From: Phytoseiulus persimilis
Taxonomy: Eukaryota > Arthropoda > Arachnida > Mesostigmata > Phytoseiidae
Reading direction: 5' to 3'
DNA: 64,000 nucleotides
Assembly: GCA_037576195.1 (NCBI GenBank)
Contig: CM075101.1
Span: 44,082,001-44,146,000, forward strand
Below, one piece after another: positions 11,935 to 22,121 of this stretch (its first letter is position 1; each line of letters starts with the position of its first letter). The notes beneath the pieces were generated by a model. It was not told the origin of the DNA, made no database searches, and saw only the letters and a list, made by a program, of their open reading frames with translations. The position numbers were made by a program, and so were the translations under genes.

Positions 11935-12662
11935 ATGTACGAGCGTCGTCGGTTTTTCCCACGAACATACCGACTCAACTACGAGATCGGAAATTCTTTG
12001 TATTCGAAACACATCGCCGACCTGAATGCTCGGGCCGGAACAATTTCAACGAGGTTGGCACACCGTGTTGTTTTCTGGTCTTTTCGACCATCATCTCTCA
12101 GATTGGGGATAGAAGGTCTCCGTACTAAGGCTGTCTTGCTCCCCCAGCCTGATCTATCCGCATTGGAGCGTGCGAGACGATTTGTACGTTCACGAGAGCA
12201 TTTACGGGAAACGCAGTCGGGACCTCATTCGGAACGACTGGAGGCACACAGCTCGGTTCCATGACCAGCTCGTATCATCTGCATTCCCCGGGGAGGACTT
12301 TTCAAAGTGAGATTTGAAACAGATCTGTTCCATGACCCATGTTCACCATGATTCGGCTGCATGTCGGACAGTAGTCCGTGCCAATTCGTCGTTGACAACT
12401 GACTCGGGTCTCGTTATTCAGGTATTGGAGGACTGACGGCACCTACTGGCGCCGACTGTGGCCCTCGGTAGATTCTTTCGGACGGACGCATGCTGGAGAA
12501 ACAGTTCGCTGGGTGGAGCAATCTCGAACCCGTGAGAAACACGTCGAGTGGGAGAGACAACGTGAACGCGAGCGTCGTCAGAGATTGCAGGAGATCTACA
12601 CGCCGCAGAGATCCGAAATCCTCTACGAAAGGCCGAGGAGACACCTGAGTGTGAAATGGTGA
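11935..12662 (+). CDS. Uncharacterised 172-aa aromatic and basic protein, possibly myofilament-associated
   Basis: Coding exons 11935-12053, 12148-12306 and 12422-12662 join in phase to 172 residues. The first exon has an acceptor at 11925-11926, eight bases before the ATG, so at least one upstream exon exists. A strong donor (CACGTAAGT) after 11640 could end a non-coding first exon. I do not recognise a named domain. The protein is rich in Tyr, Trp, Arg and His, with an N-terminal RTYRLNYEIGNSLYSKHIAD segment, a middle YWRTDGTYWRRLWPS motif and a highly charged Arg/Glu helix near residues 125-150. The Y/W/R pattern with an N-Y-x-x-G-N-x-Y core loosely recalls the arthropod thick-filament proteins flightin and myofilin. 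That is a weak resemblance and the function is open. Codon use and clean splice sites make the gene itself likely. Confidence 0.75.
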
Positions 12663-12755
12663 CAGCTCGTGGAACCGATGCATACGTGTCGCGCAGCACA
12701 GGGAACGGAGGAAGAATTGAGAGGATATCCACAAATATGAAGTTGATCGTTCGTG

Positions 12756-12761
12756 AATAAA
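12756..12761 (+). terminator. Poly(A) signal of the 172-aa protein gene
   Basis: AATAAA 94 bp after the TGA at 12660-12662. It faces a minus-strand AATAAA at 12828-12833, so the two transcripts converge. Confidence 0.65.
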
Positions 12762-12827
12762 CTCCATCATTTCATCATCGATGAATCTTGACTTTGAACG
12801 GAGTCCCGTTTTCGCGAGTGCTCTCAT

Positions 12828-12833
12828 TTTATT
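12828..12833 (-). terminator. Poly(A) signal for the NCBP2AS2-like gene
   Basis: TTTATT on the plus strand, read as AATAAA on the minus strand, lies about 80 bp after the minus-strand stop at 12915-12917. Transcripts from this gene and its convergent neighbour would end within about 100 bp of each other. Confidence 0.55.
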
Positions 12834-12914
12834 TTTTTCTCGACACTAGACATAGCTCTCGACGACGGTCAACGATGATAACAATTGATTCCTTTTTGTA
12901 CATCCTATGTGAGC

Positions 12915-13346
12915 TCATTTGAGCTTCTTCCGGAGGTTCTCCAGAATTTTTCGCCAGTCAACTTGCTCCGCTCGTGCTTTGCCTCGCAGGATCAAGTAGG
13001 CTGTTGAACGAGCAGCCAGCCGGAGGGGTCGCCAATTTGAAAGCTGTGAATAAGGTCGGAACTTGAAGATTGACTAATCCAGTCTTCAACGAGAGAAACT
13101 ATTCCGAGCGTCTCGCTTGGGCAGATTCAATGCTGCGATTCTGAATTTCTATCGATCACCCTCTGACGCTCGTCAGCCTTGACATATCAGATGTGAACAC
13201 GTAGACATCCATTCAACGGGGAAGAGACCATTCTGAAATCTGTGCGAGCCTCGACAGAGAGCGCGAATGACCTTGAATGCTGTACCCACCCGTTCTATGA
13301 GCTGCTCGTTGTTCACCAGCATTGCTATCAGGCGCCTCAACACCAT
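12915..13346 (-). CDS. NCBP2AS2-like small protein, 67 aa
   Basis: Two exons on the minus strand, 13346-13272 and 13043-12915, give 67 codons plus a stop. The N terminus MVLRRLIAMLVNNEQLIERV matches the animal NCBP2AS2 family, whose members begin MVLRRLLAAL..., contain a Q-L-(I/V)-E-R step, then a basic R-x-x-R-L-A-A-R-S-T-A-Y-type helix, here in exon 2. The family is a short, apparently mitochondrial or membrane-linked protein with no agreed biochemical role. Exon 2 opens after TTCACAG and ends ENLRKKLK. The donor of exon 1 is the least certain point: AAG|GTCATT keeps the frame and adds a five-residue GTAFK insert relative to vertebrate members, while a nearer G|GTACAG donor would break the frame. 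The gene is easy to miss because neither exon exceeds 43 codons. Confidence 0.75.
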
Positions 13347-14096
13347 TCTGGAAAGGATGTTTTTTCTTAATTCCTGCTACATTCTGGTAAACCTCTGAGC
13401 CGCTGCTTCTCATGACAGCTGTACATTCGACCGAGCTGGCAAGGGAGAACAACTTTATTAATGTTACCCCGGGGTAGAATCACGAAGACGACTGTGAGTG
13501 CGATCGTTAGAGTCGAAGCGGTCACTGGACATGACGGCCTCAACCTGATTGGAAGCCCAGCAGCAGAGAACGCTGGGGATTCGCTTCACCTTTATCGTTG
13601 CACTGGGGCGCTCTCTGGAGCTTGAGACGATCCGAATCGCATCGCTGGTCTGCTAACTGAACCAGCGACCAAGCAATCGCAACCGGGCGCTGGAGGAGCC
13701 TCGGTTGAGCTTATGTTCAGCTGTTACGCGATTGTTTATCGAATCAGGAACAAGCTCCCATGAAGTTCTTGAAACTTTGCGAACGGGGAATTCTCTGCAA
13801 AGCCTGCAACTCGTGCATTTTTTTGGTCTCACGGAGTGGAGCGCTCGCTTCAGAGACGGCTCGCGGCGTGTCACGCAGGAAATCGCTAGATTCGAGGTGA
13901 AATTCCTGAAGGGAAAGACGAACGTACAGAAGAGTGAAACTTGAGCTTCAAACTCCTGGAGGAAGATGAAATGAAAACACGATTTCGGGTCGATAGCAAA
14001 GAAATAACTGGATGCATGTATTTCCCCACATTTTCCGGAATGGCCTGTGCTTATAATACATGAGTGCGAAACGGAAAAGAATACAAGGGAAACTCA
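13347..14096. other. Intergenic, no gene seen
   Basis: Upstream of the NCBP2AS2-like start and downstream of SAYSD1, both minus strand. Open frames at 13705-13944 (+) and 13653-13874 (-) are mirror images without splice context or motifs. The 5' UTR of the small gene and the 3' UTR of SAYSD1 must lie here. Confidence 0.5.
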
Positions 14097-14522
14097 TCAG
14101 CGAATGCCCAAATTTCTCTGCATCTGTTCTCCTGTCAGTTGACTCCCTTGAATCGAGCTTACTCCCGGGTTGAAAACTGAATACGCGCTCGGCTCAGTGG
14201 CTTTCCTTTCTCGCAGTCCGAATCTCCAGATGAGGAAGAAGGTCGATATCACGAAAAAAACAGCTCCAAATTCTATGTAGATAGCCCCCGCGAACGAAAC
14301 GACCCAAACAGCCGTCCAGGTCAACAGTGAGCGCATTCCAATGCTCGCGAATTCATTATAAAGGGTGTCCTGCACGTCGTCAATCGTTCCTGACGCCGTT
14401 TCTGCGGTCTGGGCTTTCCGTGCTCTCCTCTCAGCAGCTCGAATCTGTTCATATCGAGATTTCGGAGGTGGGGGTTGATAGGTTTTCCGAAATCCAGCGA
14501 GTCCGCCACTGGATCCCGGCAT
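14097..14522 (-). CDS. SAYSD1: SAYSvFN domain-containing protein 1 (SAYSD1)
   Basis: A single exon of 141 codons plus a stop on the minus strand. The diagnostic SAYSVFNPG lies at residues 112-120, followed by the conserved IQG...LTGEQMQRNLG tail. Residues 66-99 are hydrophobic (WTAVWVVSFAGAIYIEFG then FFVISTFFLIW), forming the membrane hairpin. SAYSD1 is an ER membrane protein that senses UFM1-modified ribosomes stalled at the translocon and aids clearance of clogged nascent chains. The N terminus (residues 1-60) is charged and poorly conserved. I chose the ATG at 14522; the frame stays open upstream to about 14610 without another ATG, so an extra 5' coding exon is possible. Human SAYSD1 is 183 aa, longer mainly at the N terminus. 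Confidence 0.9.
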   Translation of the reverse strand: MPGSSGGLAGFRKTYQPPPPKSRYEQIRAAERRARKAQTAETASGTIDDVQDTLYNEFASIGMRSLLTWTAVWVVSFAGAIYIEFGAVFFVISTFFLIWRFGLRERKATEPSAYSVFNPGVSSIQGSQLTGEQMQRNLGIR

Positions 14523-15686
14523 CGCAATCTTCTCCAACGACGAAGAGCGCGAGAAGCTTGTGGAAGCTATCGAGGAGTCGAAGAGACCCAGAAGAAACCA
14601 CAGGTCCTAACTCATCGGAGTCCTTATTGTACCCGGCTCGAAGACGCTCACTGGAGCGGGAACGCAATTCTTTCGCGATCGTTTCAGCGAAATAGGTACA
14701 CGCAGTGCGGTGAGCAACTGAGCTCATCCGTTCTCAGAACATCGTAGCCACTTACTTGGCTTATTCGATTTGAGAATTCGACTCCACTTCAGTTTTCGGA
14801 CTTCTGAGCGGCTTGCACCGACAGCGGCTACCAGATGACTTCAGCGTTCTAATCCCAGACATGATTACGTTTGCGCCGGAAGCTTAGTCAGCGTTGAACA
14901 GCGAAACTCCCCTCGTTTCCTGAGCATTGTTCACTGAGTCAGAACTTCCTCCCTCATGATTCTCAACTTCATGAAGATTTTGAAGGCGACCACCAGGAAT
15001 GTTTCTGAGCGAGCTCTTCCAAAACTGCGTGAGTTGTCGAAAACACCAGAACGGCGCCATTTTCATCGTGCGTGTCGAGAGCGGTACATGTGCGCTCCGC
15101 GCCTGTTCAACAGTGTTTCAAACGCGGTATGATACGCTGTGTGTGAACGTGAACTGTTCCAACGCTCGTGCATCGTGACAATAAGTGAAGGTAAATCATG
15201 GTTTCAAAACACACACATCCCCCTCCCCTGCGCTCAGCTGCGAGGAACCGAGGTGGAAGTCATTGTTCAACAGTTGCGCTTTACAATCTTGTGACCTGGG
15301 AAACATTTAAATACCTTCAAATCTGTCCATTTCTACGGGAAACAAGTGTCGTCGCATCGAATGCGATCAACGAATGTTTGAAATCCATTTCGACCGATGT
15401 GGGTCGTTCAGCTTGAGGTGTGTCATGGTCGCATCGTTCGTGGCTCGTCCGGACAGTGATTTTCGTTAGAATTGTTGGAAGTTTCCTCAGACATCCGATT
15501 GACGAATCTCTCTTCGACCCAGGCGCGCAAACGGTCTTGTTTTTCGGAGCAGTCTGCTCGTGAGAGCTGCACAGAAGTGGCGTGTCGAGTACTTCTAAAT
15601 TACAGGGGAAAGTCGAACTGTTCTCTCTTCATCGTGCGTCAGGGGTACTCTGAGAGCTAACCGTCTAACGGTCTACCTTCTTCCAG
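14523..15686. promoter_or_regulatory. Divergent promoter interval between SAYSD1 and SWT1
   Basis: SAYSD1 runs left and SWT1 runs right from this 1.2-kb interval. The SWT1 start codon follows directly after an acceptor (CTTCTTCCAG at 15677-15686), so SWT1 must have at least one non-coding 5' exon here. A good donor, AAG|GTAAAT after 15190, is a candidate for its end. No clear TATA box is seen; a divergent promoter is inferred from gene order only. Confidence 0.4.
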
Positions 15687-18600
15687 ATGGCACCTCTGAC
15701 TCCCGCACAGAAAGCCGTTCTCGAGCGGATCGAGAAGAAGAAGGAGCTGCAGCAGAGAGCTGCCAAAAAACGGAAAGCCAGGACCGAACCGATCCAAGAC
15801 GCATCTGTAAGTCGAGCAGTACCCTCACTGTATGTTAGGGCTGTAGCAAGCCGAAACGTTCAAGACACATGAAATGAGGGGTTGATGTTTTCGCAGCTGA
15901 CTCAGGACACGACAGTTTTGGATGATGACAATGTCACATCCACCTTGAAGAAGAGAAGGAAAGTTGACGTGGATGAGCCAAGTAAAAATGAAGCCGAGGT
16001 AAGATCCCACGAACATTTGAATCATTTCATCATTTCCAGGGTTTCGGTACGTTCTGGTAAGGAACGAACTTCGGGTGCCTTCTGATAAGAATTTCACGGC
16101 GTTACATCATGAGCCCATTCAAAACTTCTTACCGAGATGTTTGTGGGATAGATTCCTCACGAGCACTTTCTGTCATTGCAGCCAGCGGCTATGTCATCTG
16201 TGAAAGCTCCGACGCGACGCGCTCGCAAGACAGGGAAGCTCGACGAAACTTCCGGTCCAGCTGCCGACGAGGTACGCGGGGTCCCGCTGAGCTCGTTTAG
16301 GTTCCCAAATGCACCCCTGATAGTATCGGAGTGCTTTTTTTTCGAGGCTCCCGAGATGAATTCCAACGATTACTTTTATCCCATCAACCCATATCGGTCA
16401 AGAAAGTTGTTTTGCGTCTTCCAGGGTTCTCAACTAGCGGAGACCCCAGTGAAAACAGCGGTCCGTCGCGGACGGAAGACGGTGGTGGTTGAGGAAGCGC
16501 AGGCATCCCCCGCGAATCAAGTCAGTGGCTCGTTTGATTCACTGCTTTCAATTAGGGAAACGTGCCCTGAACAGGAGACGCTGAAGACAGAATCTCAAAA
16601 GAGCTTCCCTTACAGACTATGAACGAAGCGCAGCTCAGAGTTTTGCAGATGTTGGAGGAGAAGAAAGCGGCCAAAGAAAAGGGCCGCAAATCTCTGAAAG
16701 CGCCGACCCCGGTAAGAAAAAGACAATTCAACCGGTTCATGTTTATCTTCATCTTGTAATGGGGCGTTAATCCCGAACGGCCAATCTCATGCTTCATGAT
16801 CTCGCTCCTTCTTCTCACCCACTGAATGAGGAATTCTCCCACAGGTTGTGCCGAAAAAGGCGGACGTCGTTAATATTGACAGCGAATCGGTGAGTTTTAC
16901 CGGTTTACGGCCTGAAGAGCGGATATGCGGCACTCTACTTTGGTACATTCAGTAGCTCACGGCAGCTTCTTTTCAAAAGTCGAATCAGGAACTCGCCGTC
17001 TCATCAACAGTCCCGGAGCCTGTTCCACGAGGAAAACGGAAGACGACTAACTTGGAAACGACTCTCTCGGTGAGCTACCTTCCATCCAAGTATGAAATTA
17101 TTTTGATCCAGACAAGAAGGAGGATGTGATATTGGAGAACTCATTTTCAATATCATCACAGACAGACCCGCCATCGGAGAAAGTGGTGGCAACGACCCGG
17201 AGGCGGCCTGTCAAAGTTGTCCCCGTGGAAATAAGTGATCCGGAAGAAGAGCCTCCGGTGAGTCAGTTCGTCTCTGAACCCGTATCTAGTGAGCGTAGAT
17301 CTCAGCCAACATTCTTTCAACATGAGCCTCTCTCTAACGTGTTATGAACAATCATACATGGATAACACATTGGAAAATCGGTTCAATCACGCAGCCGCCG
17401 TCGGCAGGACCCGACCAGCTGTCAGAGACTCGACTCGAGGAGGAGCAGGAAGAGGAGCTGCAAGGAGTGAGTTCAGTGGATTATTGGGTCGACGATGAGG
17501 CATTCCAGTTCGAAAATAGAATGCAATGAGAATAGTCTGACCAAATGCGGACACTAATGACACTTCCATGAATCGTAGCCTCTGAACGCGACCATGATGG
17601 CTGTTATGGAAAGAATCAAGGAGAAAAGAACGAAAGAACCTGTGAAGAAGCGTCCCACGAGAGCCAAAGCAGCAACTAAGAAACCTGGCCCGTCGCCGTC
17701 GAAGGCTAGAGCAGCGAAGGATTCACCTGGCAGTTCTCCGTCGAAGACTCTGAAGGTGAGCTCCCGGTTGAAGGTCCTGGGGAATCTCCTCTTAAGCGCT
17801 CAAGAAGCGTAGTTTCTGGCGGCTGAACGAGTTCAATTCTCCCCTGGTAACAGCGCACTTCGAGGCGAACACAGTGTAGAACTCTGAGCGCTATGGACTC
17901 TGAAGCAAGGCATCCGATAACCTTCGAAGCGAACGAAACCGTCTGGTGCTTCCGCGGGGCTAGTTTTCAACAGAAGGGGGGGGGGGCAGTGGCATCAAGC
18001 GCTACCTGCGACTGACAGCTCCCCATAATTTACTTTTCAGTCAGAGGGTCCCCTGACACCAAACCAGGTTTCCGTGTTAAAGCAGCTTCGCGAGAGGAAA
18101 ACGAAGGACCAGCCGTCACTTTCTGTGGAATCGTCCGATGACGAGGAGGCTGAAGAATGTTGTTTGACCTCAGAGGAAATCGAAGCCGTGCTGGATAGAC
18201 TTTCGGTTCCCTTGAACCATCGTGAAACCCATTTCATGAAACGCTTGCGGAACGAGGGTGTATATGACGCCGTGAACGCGGGTCGGGTGAGCTGGAACTC
18301 CATTTGAATTCCGCATCTTTTTATAGATCCCCAAAATTGTCAGGTGCTTATGACTTGCACGGTAAAATCCTCATTTCGGCGACTCCATCGTGTAAACGAG
18401 AAATTGGAGCTCATGGAGTCAATGCGAAGTCGACGTTCTTATCGGACTGTCTGACAATAAGTTTCCACGCAGACGCTGACCAAGGAGCAACTTGCAATGG
18501 TAGTGAAATTCAGACACGTACTGAGAGCTAAATCTTCACAAAACCTCGCATCATCTTCAAAGAGTTCCGCCACGTCGCGTGAATTCTCGAAAGATGAGTT

Positions 18601-21035
18601 CGAGACCGACGAATCAGACGAGCAAGCGCAACCTCCGAAGGTACTCATTGAGTTTATTCTGATCGATTAAGTACCGCCGACCTCACCACCGAATGAAGTT
18701 ATCTGCCCTTCGAACTCACTCATTTTGCCGTATCGGCAGACAATAATTGCTCTCGAGTCCGACGAAGAAGCGAACATGGATGTCACGGAAACCAAGTCCG
18801 GGAAAACGTTCCTGATTTTCGATACGAACGCGTACCTGAAGATCCTCCCTTACTGTCGTGCGGTTCTGGAGAGTGAAAAGCTCAAGGTGTGTCATCCCGC
18901 TATCTGATTTTTCCCAATCTATCCATTCTCTCGCCCTGTATGGAGCGAAGTTCCATTCGGGATCGAGTACTCCGAGATCTCGGTTAACGTTTGTCGGATC
19001 GCTGCTACAGGATGAGCCAGACTACCAGGACTTGACCATGTTCGCGCTGTTCGTCGTAATACGCGAGCTCGATTTGCTGTCGAAGCGGAAACTACACCTG
19101 AAGCAGCCCGCGATGGCCGCCATCAGGCTCATCCACGGTGCTCTCCAAGACAAAAATGCCCGCATCGAAGGTCAGGACTACGCGTCGTCGAAGGAGAAAT
19201 TGTCGGACAGCAAGGTGAACGACGACTACATCCTTAACAGCGCCAACCTACTCAAAAGCAGAGGTCAGTGTGAGTTCTGAATGGACTAGACGCTATGACG
19301 GCTCCCTTTATTCAAAACTACGGAACAGCTCCGAACATTACGTTCCTTTCCCCAGGCGAAGACGTGATCGTCGTCACGGACGACAAGAACCTCCAGGTCA
19401 AGATCGCCATGATGAGAATTGACTCACTGAATTGTTTGGAATTCATCGCTCGTTTCCATTGGCTCACGCCCCTCATCACGTCGAATATCAAAAGGGAAAT
19501 GCTGACCGTCGGCGAAGATAACCTCGCGAGGTAAGTTCTCCCATTTTCCTCGTTCCCCCGACGGAAATTAGTCACAACCGCATGGTACAGACCAACATTG
19601 TTTTTCACCAGGTTCGCCGAAATCGTGGTCGCCTCCATCGTCCTGAAAGGAGTTTTGGCGCACCTGGCACCGTTGCCCATGGAACGCAGACGCGAAATGT
19701 TCCCATCCGAGAAGCTGCCCACGACGCTCGCCCTCCTGCTGAAGAACAAAGCTCTGCTCCAGGCTCACAGCGGACCATTCAGTGAGTTGTCCCTGTCTTT
19801 GGAAATGTTTGCCGAGGAATCGTTCTCCTGGATCCGTATTGAATACTGTTTCCTGACGCAAAGCCACCGTTCGACTCCTTCCAGCCGTCTTGAGCTATGA
19901 CCGCGTGGCGCAAACCCTGAATCCGCTGCAGACGTTCCTGGAACGCGACAGAGGCCATCCGAAAGACGAAGAGAGGTTCAAGTTCTTCGCTCGGTTCCTG
20001 GTCAGCGCAGAAGTGCTGTGCAGGAGCATTGCCGGCTACTTCCCCAACATGGAGAGCCGAGCGGAGTTGGTGGCCGCCATCGGGAGTCTCTTCCAGATGC
20101 ACCTTCCCGAAGACGAACGGGTCGCGGTCCGCAGAGTAGATTCTCACGGGCGGTCGACCGAGAAACCGTCCACTTCCCGCTGGGAACCCGCCGCCAAAGC
20201 TCTCCTGCCCACGAAGAGAGCTCCTCCCAGTGTGATGAAGCATATCCTGGAATCGCCGAGGTCCATCGCGCAGCCCGCCGCTCCTGCAGGTCGCCGAACG
20301 CTTGTCGCGGCCGCCGAGCGCACGAGGCCTGAGACGCAGCCTCCCGTTACCGAACCTGAGCTGAAACCCCGGACTCCGAGGCAGACGAGGACCGCTCGAG
20401 CTCGACACGAGGAGCCGGAGCAGGAAGTTGCTGCGGAACCCGTTTATTTCTCGTTCTCTCAAGGTCGACAGGCCCAGAACAGGTTTGAGCAGGACGCCGT
20501 CGTGGAGGCTTCGAAGCCCTATGCAATAACTCCCACGAGACCCGTGGGGAGGAAAGCAGCCAATGATCCATACGCGGACTTGCACGACTCAATCAACGAG
20601 GACGTGACCGCGACGGTTTACGAGTATTTCCAAAAATTCGGTCTCTCCATCTGCAACTACACCGGCAGCTGTTGCGTCAAGCTCGGCGTGAGGTTCTCGC
20701 TGGCTTTCAAAGTCTCCTCCGCTCGACTGGAGGCCTCGCTCCCCGAAGTCACCGAAAGCTTCGATTCGGTTCTCAAAGCCATGAAGAAAATAATCATGGG
20801 CTCGCAAACGTCCGAACCTGCCCGAGACTTCCTCCTGCATTCGTCGCAAGTCATGGATGCCATCGGCAGGTCCGACCCGCAGTTGGTTAACAATCTCCCC
20901 AAAATCACGCCGGATGCTTTGCTCTCGTTCTCGAGGGATCCCGAAGGCAAACAGCAGCTTGTCACCGGCTATCAGCAATTCTGTGACTTCAGTAACTGCT
21001 TGGAGAAGTGCTGGCTTGAAGCCCAACGAGCCTGA
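15687..21035 (+). CDS. SWT1: SWT1 homologue, PIN-domain RNA endoribonuclease, 17 coding exons
   Basis: Exons: 15687-15806, 15897-15998, 16182-16271, 16425-16520, 16616-16711, 16845-16889, 16980-17069, 17162-17257, 17395-17466, 17579-17755, 18041-18286, 18473-18640, 18740-18886, 19011-19263, 19356-19530, 19612-19781, 19885-21035. They total 1098 codons (1097 aa), all in phase. SWT1 is a nuclear perinuclear-quality-control endoribonuclease. The PIN domain starts at FLIFDTNAYLKIL (Asp near 494), continues with VVIRELDLLSKRK (Glu near 534), NDDYILNSANLL and VIVVTDDKNLQVK, giving the acidic metal-binding residues. The C-terminal third ends with a helical segment matching the HEPN-like region of animal SWT1. 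The N-terminal 465 residues are disordered, basic and acidic by turns, and encoded by small phase-0 exons. At 1097 aa it exceeds human SWT1 (about 900), because of that N-terminal part. The identity is strong for the PIN half. Confidence 0.9.
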
Positions 21036-21230
21036 ATCGAGTGTTCTCGATTGAGATTATCTCCTTGTTTAGGACAAAGATGTTCAGCTGTCCCGCGCCA
21101 TTGTCTTTACGAGCGCCGTTCATTGTTCTAAGGCTCAGCTCAGATTCGTTGAGGACATCTTGTGGTTAGGACTTCGTTTCTTGAGAGATCCCGGGAAGGA
21201 TGAATGATTGAGGAATCCAACTTTTTCGAA

Positions 21231-21236
21231 AATAAA
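21231..21236 (+). terminator. Poly(A) signal of SWT1
   Basis: AATAAA about 196 bp after the SWT1 TGA, in an A-rich context. Confidence 0.6.
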
Positions 21237-22121
21237 GAAGTTTAGCAAAGACAGTTCAAAAACGTCACTACATTAATGACGAGTATTCCGTGTGCTTTAC
21301 ATTTAATACTCCCAACCATCTTGTATTCACCAATCCACTACGGTTCTTCGATCATTCCTGTTCTGCCTTCGTTTTTCGCATGTGACGGGAACAGTAAATA
21401 TACCGAGAACTCGCGGCCTCGGCGGTGAGCCGGAATTGGATGAATGACTTCGAGACTCATCATCCACCGTCGCCGTGACTGATCGACTGTTGCCTACGGG
21501 GTTGTAGGAACTGTTTGGCCTCAAGTTCATCCACCAAGAGAAACTCATCTCTCGCGTTTGACCAATAAAAAATTATAAGTATCTTCCGTTCTCACAGCGC
21601 TTGATCACTTGAAGGGGGATTTAGCCGGTGACTTCGAGCATAACTTTCCCCTTCAAATAGGATGAGTAAGATCTGCCCACTCGCCGTGATTGCTTGAAGA
21701 GGAATGCGCAATGCTAACGAAAAATACAGAGTCTGGAAGTCTCCCGAAAGGGGCGGCGGTCCTGCGAACGACCACTCCCTCGTTCCATGGAAGAAAGCCT
21801 GAACTATTCATCGATTTTATTTTTACACAGAAAATATATATTTTATATTCAAACTCAACGATTGCTCCAAACGGTGGAACATGCCCCTGAACCGCCGAAG
21901 CGGATCTCATCGCGGTCTCAGCGCGAGAGCAGGCAGCCCTCCGGTATGGGTGCTCGAATTCCATGCGTGGACTTCTCTTTTCGCGCAAGGATTCGGAAAT
22001 CTTCCGCTCGTCGGCTCGTTTCAGAACGAGGATGTCCACCGGGAGAGGCCACCGGACTGCGCGCGAGCCAACGCGGTGATGCAACGAGAGGACGATGATG
22101 CAAAGTATGTACAAATCAACG
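21237..22121. other. Convergent intergenic interval between SWT1 and the DOK gene
   Basis: Contains the 3' ends of two convergent genes. Minus-strand AATAAA (TTTATT at 21816-21821) could serve the DOK gene. Open frames on both strands around 21653-22114 are low in motif content; I see no gene. Confidence 0.45.

Noticed and set aside
14475-14620. Charged plus-strand reading (SNDEEREKLVEAIEESKRP) opposite the SAYSD1 start
   Set aside because: No start codon, acceptor or homologue; lies antisense to the SAYSD1 5' region and ends quickly.
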